Positions 9,816 to 19,360 of a stretch of 22,309 nt of DNA are shown here, piece after piece (position 1 is the first letter of the stretch; each line of letters begins with the position of its first letter). The DNA is taken from NCBI GenBank assembly GCA_049999725.1, contig JBNGIS010017881.1, forward strand, positions 1 to 22,309, written 5' to 3'. The position numbers and the translations under genes are program-made. This DNA is from Haplomitrium mnioides (taxonomy: Eukaryota > Marchantiophyta > Haplomitriopsida > Calobryales). The notes under the pieces were generated by a model. That model was not told where the DNA came from and did no database searches. It was given only the letters and a program-made list of their open reading frames with translations.

Positions 9816-9852
9816 ACATGTCGTCCATATTGGTGACATGTCGTCCATATTG
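9816..9852. repeat. Short direct duplication at the copia deletion junction
   Basis: ACATGTCGTCCATATTG occurs at 9816-9832 and again at 9836-9852, separated by GTG. The LTR stub just outside also contains TACATGTC, giving microhomology to the repeat. This lies exactly where internal pol sequence meets the LTR stub. Confidence 0.9.
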
Positions 9853-9859
9853 ATTTGGT

Positions 9860-12683
9860 CACGTTTCCAGATATGACCACTAAATGTGTAGTCAATCGCG
9901 ATTTCATCATTTTTTGGTATTGGTGGCGAATGAATTGTTTCTTGTATGAAGTTTGAATGTTGTTGTATTACAGGGTTGCTCAGTAAAGGTGTAGTCGTTT
10001 TCGGCTTGTTTTTGGAGCCTAATGGTCTGCCTCTTTTGGCTTTAGGTGCAATCTCTGTTGCTACAGTTGAGTCCTTTTGTAGTCTGGCAGGAGCATTTGT
10101 TGCCTCAATATGTGATTTAGTGAGGCTGGCTATGTCATTAAATGCGTCTAGCATTTTGATTAGGGTTTGTTGTAGGTTAAGGAGCCGTTGAACTTCATAG
10201 TCTGATTGTCCTATTCTTGAATCAAGATGGAGTAGTGATTTGTTGTACCATATAAGGTTATCTTTTGTTGTTGTTTCAGAGGTGTTGTCTAGTATTAGGT
10301 TTGGGAAAACATCCTCGAAAAATTGACAGTCTGCAAATCGAGATTTGAAGACGTCAGATGTTGTGGGTTCCAGGTATCGGATGATTGATGGGGATTCATA
10401 ACCAATGTATATCCCTTTTTGTCGTTGTGGTCCCATTTTTGTTTGGTGTGGGCCGAGAATGGGTACAAGGACAAGACATCCGAATGTCCGAAGGTGTGAG
10501 ATGTTCGTTGGTGTTCCAATTGTTAGGTGGTGAGGAGAGTTCTAGTTGAATGCAGAAGGTCTGAGTTTGAGTAGGGTTGCAGCGTGTATCACCGCATGTC
10601 CCCATGCAGATGTGGGGAGACAAGTGTTCAGTAATAAAGGTCTGGCGATCAACTGTATGCGTTTGATCGCGGATTCAGCTATGCCGTTCTGAAAATAGAC
10701 ATGCGGAACTGAGTATTGTATGTTACTACCTGCAGATGAGCAGAAGTCATCAAATGTTGAGGATGTGAATTCTCCTGCGTTGTCTACTCGCAGGTTTCTG
10801 ATTGGGTAGTCCGGGAATTGTGATGACAATTTCAATATCTGTGCCAAAAGTTTAGGGAAGACCATGTTTTTTGTCGTTAGTAAGGACACTTGGGACCATT
10901 TGGATGATGCATCAATGGTCACTAGGAAGTATCTAAATGGTCCAGATGGAGGGTGGATGGGTCCACAGACGTCTGCATGGATTTGTTCCAGAAAATGTGG
11001 TATGGTGGTAGTCCTTCTTCGTTTTGAAGGGGCAATCCGTAGTTTGCTTTGTGCACGTGCCATGCAAGGAGAGTGCAGAGATATGGGTTGGACATTATCA
11101 GGAATGTTGATATTGTCATGTTTGAGTCGGTAGAACATGTCCTTGCCCGAGTGTCCCAGTTTGTTGTGCCATAGCTGGGTATCAGATAATCTCGCAGTAG
11201 ATGCATGGTATGAGTGGATTTCAGTCGTGTAAAGGCTTGGTGGAGAGAGAGGAAAGGTTTCTTGTATCTGCATACCGTCGTCTGTGTGCAGCAGAATGTG
11301 GAGGACTTCCCCTTGGCCTGCGTTCCCAGTTTGGATATGGTATCCATTTTGTCGGATATCTCGGAAGCTAATGAGATTTCTGGTTGATGTGGGAGCATAG
11401 ATAGCAGATGCTATGCTCAGTGTGGTTCCGTTCGGAAAACGGATTGTAGCTGGTCCATATCCTTCTTCGATTTGGTTATGGCCGGAAATGGTGGTCATAG
11501 TCCTTGATGACGGGGTTACCGAAGTGAAATGTCTTCGGTCCTGTAGAATGGTGTGTGATGATCCACTGTCAACAATGCAAGTGTTGTTGAATGGTTCTGT
11601 GTGAGTTGGAGCCAAATGTTGTAGGGTATGGCTCTCTGGCTGTAGGTTGAAGTCGGGATATTCATCGACGTCTGCAAGTTCTGAAAGATTGCCATGTACC
11701 TCAGGTTGTGTATATGTGAGGCTATTCTGGTAAAGAGTTACCAGGTGTGCGGGTATCTGGCATACTGTTTGAGTATGTCCGCAGGTACCACATCTTTGAC
11801 AGGAAGTGCAAGGGCTTCTTGGTTGTGAGAAGTTCATGTGTCCTCGTGTCGGTTGTCGTCCACCTCTTGGTGTCCAGGAGTGCTGTCGGCGTTCTGGTGT
11901 TGTTGAGGTGTGACGCCGGGAGTGCCGATCTCTGTTGCCAATGGGTGGAGTTCGGTTTGGGGTATGGGGTCGGAAGCTCCCCCTGAAGTGTGGGTTTCCC
12001 CTACTTCTTCCTCTTCCTCTTCCTCTTCGAGGTCCAGTATTTCGGTTCCTCGAGTGAGGGTAGAATTTTGTGAAGTGTGACTCAGGATTGGCTGGTGGTG
12101 CCGCAGATCCAGGGGGTCGCTTCTTTGCATTTTCCACTAGGAGTAATTGGTGTTTTTCTGCTAGGAGCATATATGCGATCAGCTCCGAATATCGGGTGAA
12201 ACGCATATTTCGATATTGGGATGCCAGTATGAGGTTGCTTACTGGGAATGTGGATAGAGTTTTCTCTATCTGTTCTTCGTCAGAGACAGGATACCCGCAA
12301 ATCGCTAATTGTGAAACTATTTGGAATAGTTCACTGTTGTAGTTCACGATGGAGGTGTGGTCTTGGACACGTAGGTTGATCCAATCGTGTCATGCTGTGG
12401 GTAGGGAGATAGAAGTCAGGTGATCGAATCGTAATTTGAGTTCATCCCATAATAATCGGGGATTGCTGTAGTTCAGGTACTGTAACCTGAGAGGTTCCAC
12501 GAGGTGATGTCGAATGAGGATAAGTGCTCTGGCAGCATCTCTTGGGCTTGTGCCTTCGTCATTTATGAGGATGTCGCGTATCCCCTTTGACGTTAAATAG
12601 GTAGTGATATCCAATGACCATGACAGGTAGTTTGAGCTGTCAAGTTTCAGAGCTTGAAACTTGAGGGAACCTACTGGGTTCAT
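9860..12683 (-). pseudogene. Copia gag-protease-integrase polyprotein, broken
   Basis: One frame from ATG 12683 with two stops: TGA at 12392-12390 and TAG at 10544-10542. Gag begins FQALKLDSSNYLSWSLDI. An Arg/Gly-rich stretch (RRGRGRGRSRG) precedes a perfect CX2CX4HX4C knuckle (CQRCGTCGHTQTVC, near 11760-11800). Protease has VDSGSSH. The integrase zinc domain has its two His (WHNKLGH) and one Cys, but the second Cys position is Arg (codon 11057-11055). The integrase core keeps its triad with D,D(35)E spacing: HADVCGP, VDNAGEF, NGIAES. After the second stop come FGCLVLVPI, GIYIGYESPS, SRFADCQFF and a Lys/Arg-rich AT-hook-like KRGRPLGSKNK. The frame ends just past NDEIAIDY, where RT should begin. 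The first stop fits a CGA to TGA change. Gag forms the particle, protease processes it, and integrase inserts the cDNA. Confidence 0.9.
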
Positions 12684-13653
12684 GGTAGGGAGTGATCTGT
12701 GTAAGACAGAAGATCGAAAGCGTGGGATACAGGGTATGCACAGGAGCGAAAGAGAGGAGAAAAAAAATTGGCGCAGTTGGGTTAAGACTGCGGGTTGCCC
12801 GAAAAACGGGTAACTGTAAATATCCCTGTACCTGTTTATGTGATCTGATTTAAACAGAAAATCGGAAATGACAGAACTGAAATAAACCAGAAACGATATG
12901 AAAGAAAAACAGGGAATATGAAATGGTATTGAATGATGAGGTATTAGTGTAGAACTGCCTTGCTATGTGTGTGTCGTGCTCGTGTCGCGTCCTGATCTTG
13001 TTGACGTCCTCCTGTCTACTGTATCTGTCACCAACTAGTTGTTGTAGTCCCTTGTAGGAAGTGGTGCAAAGATCCGAAAATCGGGTCTTTCTTCAAACCT
13101 GAATAGTGGACGGTGAACTGAAATCCGAAATATCGGATTCTGATATATTGAAATGACAGACGGGTCTTAGAAAGGTTGAATGTCAGATCTGTCTGCAAGT
13201 GTGAACTGTAAATCGGGTTTCCGAAAAGGGATGGTTTTCGGAAAAGTGAGGGTGAGGTTCGTCTGAAAGATCGGATGACGCGGGTGTGGAGTGCCCAAGG
13301 AGTCGGATAGCAAAAAAAAATTATAATTGTAAAGAGAAATTTGAGAGCAAATTGACCAGAGTTATGAGAGGGACTCAAACAGAAAAAAGAAAGGTACAGC
13401 CAATGCTGATTAAGATGTAAAAGACAAGATTACCAGATTGGTGGGTGCTTGATGTGGTCGGGCAGGGTGAGTATCATCCGAAAAATCTGAGAATCAAGGT
13501 GAAGAACTGATGGACAGGGTCAGACCTCAAGAGTGATGAAGTGATTTGTAGAAGAGCAATGTCGAAAATGATGCGCCGCCACTGTGAGCTAGTCCTTCGA
13601 GAAAGCCAAATCCGAAGGAGTCAGAAGAGTAAGAACTGAAAAAAAAAAAAATG

Positions 13654-13771
13654 AAGTGCCGCTGATCAGTCGTAGGAGTCAGGACCGAAGAAGAGATGCA
13701 TTGGATCAGTCGAAAATGGTCAGAATCGAACAAGAGATGCCTCAGATCCGTAAAAAATGGTCAGGGTGAAG
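13654..13771. repeat. Three-copy minisatellite (37-41 bases)
   Basis: Units 13654-13690, 13691-13731 and 13732-13771 share the pattern AAG(A/T)G, then GATC(A/C)G, then GGTCAG or GAGTCAG. The last two units both start AAGAGATGC. Confidence 0.7.
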
Positions 13772-13977
13772 ATTCGCAGGGCTGGATATCGAATAGGATG
13801 GCAGAAGCAGAGGTCTCAAATCGACTAGGCAGTCCACATGAATGGAAGCCAACAAATGTAAGTGATGAGTGGAATCCAAAAGGGAACTAAGGAGTGATAG
13901 GACCAGCACATTGGTCTACAAGCAATGTCCAGGCCACAAAAGAGAGAGCCAGAGAGCCGTGCAAGCAAGATAGGTGC

Positions 13978-14445
13978 CAAGACAGGTGCCAATGCAATGT
14001 CGAAGTCACAAGAAGGAGAACCAACAGCCGCGAGCAGGATAGGTGCCACAAATGAAAAGCAATAGCTGTGAGGAAGGTCGATACCAGAAAGGAGAAGATG
14101 CCACAAGAAGGAAGAATCACCCTGTGCGAGTAAGAATGATGCTAGAAAGGAGGGAAAACACTTGCGAGCAAAGATCGATGCCACAACGGAGAGGAAGAGC
14201 CTGCGCGAGCAGGGTCGATGCCAGAAAAAGGAGAAAGGAACGTTTGCGAGCAAAGATCGATGCCACAACGGAGAGGAAGGACCTACGAGCAGGGTTGATG
14301 CTAGAAAAAGGAGAAAGGAACACCTGCGAGCAAAGATCGATGCCACAAAGGAGAAGCCAAAAACGCGAGCAATGATCGATGCCACAAAAGGAGAAGCAGG
14401 AACGCGCGAGTAGTGATCGATGCTACAAGGGAGAGGCAAAAACGT
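13978..14445. repeat. Minisatellite of about 40-base units in the copia leader
   Basis: About ten degenerate units on the plus strand, each with a GCGAGCAAAGATCGATGCCA-like core followed by an A/G-rich stretch. Alternate units at 14160-14345 are more alike (CAACGGAGAGGA versus AAAAAGGAGAAAGGA tails), suggesting a higher-order doublet of about 82 bases. Units towards 13978 are more diverged. Confidence 0.8.
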
Positions 14446-14707
14446 AAGCAAAATGAGGGTTGCAGCGACGGGAGAAAAAAAAGGAAGAGGAGCCCTAAGC
14501 CCCTCTTTGGTTTGTTTTGTTATATTTTATTATTTTTTTTTTTGTACAAAGCTACAAAAGGAGAAAAAAAAACAATGAGGGAAAGAAAGAAAATGGAGGA
14601 AAACGTCACGGGGAGATGCGCCGGTGGAAGGATTCGGCCGTGCTCATAAAAAAATTTGCTATCTTGCGCTAGAGGGTGCGTGTGTTCGCTCTGTGTGTAC
14701 TGAAGAG

Positions 14708-14725
14708 TCCTTCGTGCTGATAACG
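14708..14725 (-). promoter_or_regulatory. Primer-binding site of the copia element
   Basis: On the minus strand CGTTATCAGCACGAAGG follows the LTR end (CCACAACA) immediately. ATCAGCACGA is a motif I know from primer-binding sites of Ale-type plant copia elements. It would pair with the tRNA that primes minus-strand cDNA synthesis. Confidence 0.65.
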
Positions 14726-14886
14726 TGTTGTGGTATGCATGTCACACAGAGAGAGACATAGAGAGAACTGTTGCGCCGCACAATCCTTCCTTGATGTATT
14801 GATCAATCCATAGATGAGAGGGATAAACGTTCCTCTTATCTGTACATACATCCTATATATAGGAGTGTCACTGTTGTCCTATAACA
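14726..14886 (-). repeat. 5' LTR of the copia element (161 bases)
   Basis: On the minus strand it begins TGTTATAGGACAACAG and ends CATACCACAACA, so it has TG...CA ends with a short TGTT/AACA inverted repeat. A TATA-like CCTATATATAGGA lies at about 14850-14862. The transcription start would lie between this and the primer-binding site. A length of 161 bases fits the short LTRs of the Ale lineage. Confidence 0.85.
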
Positions 14887-14891
14887 GATAT
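14887..14891. repeat. Target-site duplication GATAT (right)
   Basis: It matches GATAT at 9786-9790 exactly and lies directly outside the TG end of the 5' LTR. Confidence 0.85.
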
Positions 14892-16700
14892 AGAGTAGAG
14901 ATTAGCAACTTTTAAATGAAGGAAAGGACAGTTGCGGAAAAGCGGAAGTCAGCCTGTAAAACAGAAGTAGAATATAGTTGGGAGGAAGGCGGTTAGTGGT
15001 TTTAGTTGATGGACGGAATGTAGGAGGCCGTTGGACTTCACTAAGGAAGTTGGTGCAAAAGAAATAGTCATTGAATTCAGAGTGTAGTTGGGCTTGGAGT
15101 GAGGAAGAAAGTAGGTGGAGCTGGTATGGAAGGAGCACATTAAATTACATGGAACAAGGAAGTGAATTACTAGAAGAGAAAAATTAGGTGGTAAATAAGG
15201 AAAGGCTAGGAGTAGAAAAGGAAGGCAGAAAAAAACGAGTTGAGTGAATGAGAAAAGTAGAGAAGGTGAGAAATTTGTCACGAGTGGTTGGGAATTACCA
15301 CAAAGTGAAGTTCGAGTGGAAGTAATCAGCGCCAGCAAGGTAATTGGAAGTTGATATTGTAGGAAGAGTAATTGGGTTGGGTTCTAGGAGGAGGAAGGTA
15401 GGAGGTGAAGAGTGAAGTTGGGTTTACATATAGATTGTTGAGTGGACCAAGGAGGGAAGAAAAGACGGGCATAATCGACGGTCGTGATTGAAGAAGATTT
15501 CTTACGAGTGCTAGTTGGCTCAAGACAAAAATATTACCTCCCAAGGTTGGATCCATCTGGCTGGTGACAAAGGAACAAAGAAAATTTAAAAAACATCAAT
15601 GTGTTGTGTATATGTGTGAGTTTTGTTTATCGTGGTGTGTAAGTTTAGTATCTTTCGTATTTTGTTGTTATATTGGTGGGTACTTTGAGGAGATAGTGTG
15701 GGTGGTTTTTTGTGTTTTGAAGTATGGGGTGTGAGTGTTCCCACGTGTAGTAGAAGGGGAAGTTTTCTAGCTTACTGAGCTCTGGCTGCAACTAGGAGTA
15801 TAGGATCAGAAATCTTGTCATGGTAGTAAAGACACTTATTCTCTCTATTGGCTAAAGTCTGGACTTGTACTTATTTAATATTTATCATTTTCTATTTGTC
15901 TCTTTATTTGGATATTGGCTCTTTGTATGACTTGAGTATTTCTACATATCCATTTCACAACATAATTAAATTCAAATGCTTGTGTTTTATTTCTTGTTTT
16001 AATTGGCATTCAAACCTGAACTTGAATTTAGACCTGCACACGAGACCAGCCCTATCCAACAGTTGTTTGCAAGTACTAACCTAGTCTTAAGGGAAAAAAG
16101 AAAGCACCCTCACGGACACTTGAGTTTTTGGTGGGTGTTACTACCACCATGGCCAAGAAATTCCCTAGATAACCTGAGCAGTGGGACTCCTTGAAAGTGT
16201 GTAGGTTGTTGGTACTGATTCTATTGAAGTTGATTTGTAGCCAATTGGACCTCTTATACATTACTTAGGAGTATAGATGTGTCTCTTTAGCATACAAACT
16301 AGCAAGCTAGTCCTATGCTAAAACCTATCTAAGGCAGAGTTCCCCCTACCCTATGCCCTACACAGACCTAACAGTAGTGCCGTTGCCAGAGAGCCATTGT
16401 CACCATTCTCTATACAGTGACCCCATTTCCCGTTCAAACTTTTGTGGTTCTTATTACTCACCTATGCTACATCATTGTTTTAACAATCTGTTGCTCAACC
16501 AAAATACTCACATATACTAGGTATGGAAGCAAGTTGGCTTTGCTTGCTTGCTTGTCAGTAACCCGAGTCTGATAGTTTCAATGATAGACCAAATATTGAG
16601 GTGTGCCACACCTATCTGTTTCTTTCTATTTTCTTTAGTGTTGGTCGAGAGGGTCGTGGATTAGATTAGAACCCTACTTCAAAAAATCTTCTTTTTCTTT
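14892..16700. other. Spacer without recognisable genes
   Basis: From 14900 to about 15470 the plus strand is strongly purine-rich (AAGGAAG and GGAGGAAGG types), giving long hydrophobic minus-strand frames at 14949-15338 and 15326-15556 that look compositional. From 15600 to 16700 it is mixed AT-rich sequence. Before the copia insertion 14892 onward was continuous with 9790, so it should belong to the same decayed region as the zinc-knuckle remnant. Confidence 0.5.
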
Positions 16701-17242
16701 TTGGCACACACGTGTGCAAATCTTGAACCTATTTTTGTTTGCCTTGTGTTACTGCTTCAAGTTTGTAGGGTTGTCTTGTTTCTTTTTCGTGTATTGGTGT
16801 TTGTCTTCGCTACGAGTAATGTTTGTTCTACTTTTTTCCAAGTTCAACTTCTTGTGTCTATTCTTTTGTTGTGTGGTTGTTATTTTGTTATGTGTTATTT
16901 TTTGTGGAGGTTCCAACCATCAACAAGAGAAGCTTGTGAGCATGGGACGCTCATGATTCAAAAGGGAGATTTTGTTAGATCAGGAGATAGGAGATTGAAA
17001 AAGCTTATGGAAGAGCACGAAAAGCAACACAAACATCAGTGAACAACAAAGTGGCATCTTCGGGCTATAGGAAATTGCTATTCTGTCATTTGTTAGAGCA
17101 TGACATAGAAGGTCGAAGCACGTCATTGATGACAATTTGTCGTGACATAAAGAGGAGTGGACTTGCCACATCAGAAACCTGGTTTCAAACATGGCATCTA
17201 AACAAACTAATCTGAACTATGCATCATTGTTCAATCCACAAA

Positions 17243-17338
17243 CTGAAATTACAGAAGTCTGAAATAACAATACCCTGAAATCACAGCAATCTGAAATAAC
17301 GACAACCTGGAATTACAGCAGTCTGAAATCACATCAAG
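17243..17338. repeat. 16-base tandem array, six copies
   Basis: Six consecutive units of exactly 16 bases, each starting CTG(A/G)AAT, with consensus CTGAAATNACAGCANT. The units differ at several positions but keep length and phase. The array ends 46 bases before a TATA box. Confidence 0.9.
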
Positions 17339-17384
17339 CTTGCACCGAAAAGAAGAAATGCAAGGGGAGGTATGTGATCCCCGT

Positions 17385-17393
17385 TATATAAAA
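17385..17393 (+). promoter_or_regulatory. Candidate TATA box
   Basis: TATATAAAA preceded by CCCGT and followed by GG is a good plant TATA element. Upstream are the 16-base repeats; downstream are a 12-base tandem pair (TGTAATGTAGAT/TGTAATGTAGAA, 17437-17460) and no obvious coding start. It may be the U3 region of an unrecognised LTR or a gene promoter. Confidence 0.45.
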
Positions 17394-17460
17394 GGACTTC
17401 GAAAATAAAGTGCATGTAAAAACGTAGATTAGAAAATGTAATGTAGATTGTAATGTAGAA

Positions 17461-18400
17461 TGTATTCTACTGTAGACCAGCGCGCTGCCATGAGGAGCTG
17501 GGAGCTTCTATCGAATCAAAGCCAAGTGCATCGAGCAATCCTATGTGTGTGTAGCCATAGCGCTGCTCTCCAGGCCTAGGGATTCAAGAAAAACTAGGGT
17601 TCCATCGGGAGAGGAGCGCCAAGTAACCTAGGCTAGCTATATGTTCTTGTAACAAAAGTAATTTCTAAGAACTGATCTCACCTTGCTATAAGAACATCAA
17701 ACCTGAATACTCTCTCACTCTAATAGCTTTTAATAGATGCTTATGAACAAACTATACCATGAGGCAGAGTGCTGATGTGCAACATCAGCACTGTATTCCT
17801 GCATGACAAATTGAGGTTGGTGAATCTTTGTTGAAAGTCTGCAAAACATGCAATATCGAGGATTTGAGGGTTTTTATTGGAGCAGATTCCGATTTCAAAT
17901 CGCAGGTTTAGTTTGTTGGAGTGTAGCGTGGCAAGGATTTGGAGATTGAATAATTTTGAGCACTTCACATAGAGGAAAAATCCTATTGCCCAAGAGGAGT
18001 TTCTGTGGACGTAGTAATACAATGGTTATTACAAGCTTGGTTTTGGATTAGGCAGTGTGTGTGGATCAAGAAGAGTTTGCTGGATGTTGAAAACATTTTG
18101 AATTGTCTAGAATGTTTGATAGATTGTATTAGAGGATAGGGTCGATTGGGTTGCGTGTCGTAATTGTTAAGAAAACCCTAAAATTGGAGGATTGCACATT
18201 CCATTGATATGGAATGGGGGGCTTTGTTTAAGAAAACACTCAAACATATTTTCTGTCAAAAAGTTCCAAGATGGGATTGAAGCCATATTGTTTCGTTTGT
18301 TGGGACCTCTCTTGTTCTGAGATTTGCAAGTGGTCATGTATATGTGCATTGTTGTCAAGGAGTCTCTTGATCAGCGGCTTTAGTCATAGCTTATATCATG
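17461..18400. other. Region downstream of the TATA box, no gene recognised
   Basis: Contains no frame I can identify. The minus-strand frame at 17741-18022 (93 codons) has no known motif. A perfect hairpin with an 11-base stem and 3-base loop lies at 17768-17792. If the TATA box is used, this stretch would be the transcribed leader or the rest of an LTR. Confidence 0.4.
17768..17792. other. Perfect 11-base inverted repeat
   Basis: AGTGCTGATGT, loop GCA, ACATCAGCACT. It is not followed by a T run, and its role is unknown. Confidence 0.85.
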
Positions 18401-18433
18401 AGGAGATGAGAGGAGAGGAGAGGAGAGGCGAGG
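18400..18433. repeat. GAGGA-type microsatellite
   Basis: A short purine tract made of GAGGA/GAGAG steps. It lies about 180 bases upstream of the ankyrin fragment. Confidence 0.8.
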
Positions 18434-18614
18434 CAAGAAGAGAAGATAAGAGCATAGGAGAGAAAATTGATAGAGCGTTCATTGGTGGAAGGCAAAAGAT
18501 TGTGAGAGATGGGTGTTGCTGCTTAAGTATCCGACTATGGAAGGAGTTTCTTGTTCGTTCTTGACATGGAGGTTATCTAGCAAAGGGACTTTGAGGTTTC
18601 CGAAGAAGAAAATA

Positions 18615-18815
18615 GATATGGCTTTAGCTATCGTCTATCGAAGAGATGTTCTAGGTCGTGAAACACCTTTGCATTTGGTCAAGAGGATGGGGGATGTTGA
18701 TGTCATCGAGATACTCATGTCGGTCAGCACTAACTAGAGTTTGCAAACAAACATGGGTGGAGTGCACTACATGAGGCTATATGTGCAAAGAAAGATGTTG
18801 AAACCACTTGGAGTA
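18615..18815 (+). pseudogene. ANKRD13-like ankyrin-repeat gene fragment
   Basis: Plus-strand frame with YRRDVLGRETPLHLVKRMGD and VDVIEILMS, then a TAG at 18735-18737 before SLQ. A one-base deletion near 18746 follows, and then NKHGWSALHEAICAKKDV. The order RRDV-GRETPLHL ... SLQ-N-GWSAL-EAI is that of the ankyrin repeats in plant ANKRD13-like proteins, which carry a GPCR-chaperone domain downstream. The stop sits where those proteins have Trp (TGG to TAG). Only about 65 residues remain and the chaperone domain is absent. The gypsy LTR begins about 100 bases downstream, so the fragment may be a gene interrupted by the insertion or a captured piece. Identification is from remembered family pattern. 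Confidence 0.65.
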
Positions 18816-18919
18816 GTAGAAGACTTGTAGCAAATTTGTGGATGCAGGGATTAAATGATGACATGGTGCAAGATTTTCTGCATTTGTCAAGTGATATTGT
18901 AATAGTACAAGCATAAGGT

Positions 18920-19330
18920 TGTGTTATTTATAAGAAAATAGAGAGGAGTGAAGGAAGTGGTAGTGAGTCACTTTTAGGGTAAGATTAGATTACTTGCCTT
19001 TGAAGTCACTTTTGGTGAAGAGTCACTTTTAGGTTACTTGGATTTGAAGTCACTTTTGGTAGAGAGTCACCTTCAAGGCTGAAATGAGAAGTGACTTGTA
19101 AATGAAGTAGGAGGGATGACACCCTCTTCTCTTGTATAAATAGAAGGGCTTCTTAGCCCCACTCCTCATTCTGGAGTTCCTCTCAAATCACTTGGGTTCT
19201 TTGGTTGCTTGGCTTTTGCTTGCACTCTTGGTCCTAGCTTAGACCTTGAGTTGTTTTTATTTGAAGAACTCTATTAGAGTTCACCATGAGTTCTTACTCA
19301 TTTGGATTTGGTCTATGAGATTCTTTTACA
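18920..19330 (+). repeat. 5' LTR of the Ty3/gypsy element
   Basis: The right end is secure: the sequence ends TTTTACA at 19330, one base before the primer-binding site. The left end is uncertain; TGTG at 18920 is a candidate that would give 411 bases with TGT...ACA ends. A TATA box (TATAAATAG) starts at 19135. The U3 part has repeated GTCACTTTT motifs: a unit of 55 bases from 18965, one of 44 bases from 19020, and a partial third from 19064. Confidence 0.7.
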
Positions 19331-19331
19331 T

Positions 19332-19343
19332 TGGTATCAGAGC
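19332..19343 (+). promoter_or_regulatory. Primer-binding site (tRNA-iMet)
   Basis: TGGTATCAGAGC is the standard plant initiator-tRNA-Met primer-binding site, one base after the LTR end. Confidence 0.95.
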
Positions 19344-19360
19344 TACGGTTTGTTTTTGGT

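Larger units (their letters stand above)
12684..14707 (-). other. Long pyrimidine-rich copia leader
   Basis: About 2 kb between the primer-binding site and the gag ATG, far longer than I would expect for this lineage. The transcribed (minus) strand is rich in C and T, with T runs near 13310-13320, 13640-13650 and 14530-14540. Two families of repeats of about 40 bases lie inside it. The minus frame at 13825-14451 (208 codons) is a translation of the minisatellite and shows repeated VASIFAR-type motifs; it is not a convincing protein. The leader might be native, expanded by repeats, or include captured sequence. No nested element ends were seen. Confidence 0.6.
9791..14886 (-). mobile_element. 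Internally deleted Ty1/copia retrotransposon (Ale/Retrofit type)
   Basis: Read on the minus strand: 5' LTR 14886-14726, primer-binding site 14725-14708, long leader 14707-12684, gag-protease-integrase frame 12683 to about 9860, and a 3' LTR stub 9814-9791. The element is flanked by the 5-base duplication GATAT, so both outer ends are original. Reverse transcriptase, RNase H, polypurine tract and most of the 3' LTR are missing, so it cannot move by itself. Short LTRs, the ATCAGCACGA-type primer-binding site and the protein sequence fit the Ale/Retrofit lineage. The outermost 24 bases of the two LTR ends differ at one position. Confidence 0.9.

Noticed and set aside
12390-12392. Programmed stop between copia gag and pol
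   Set aside because: The stop falls inside the gag domain, where relatives carry a basic residue and continue. A CGA to TGA mutation is simpler than recoding.
13825-14451. A 208-codon minus-strand frame in the copia leader
   Set aside because: Its translation is just the minisatellite of about 40 bases read through, with hydrophobic repeats and no domain.
14949-15338. A 129-codon hydrophobic minus-strand frame
   Set aside because: The plus strand is purine-rich here, so any minus frame gives Leu/Phe/Ser/Pro; no family pattern seen.
16701-17042. Possible small membrane protein of 113 residues with hydrophobic segments
   Set aside because: The sequence is T-rich, which alone gives hydrophobic residues; no motif, no homologue recognised, and an overlapping frame looks equally hydrophobic.
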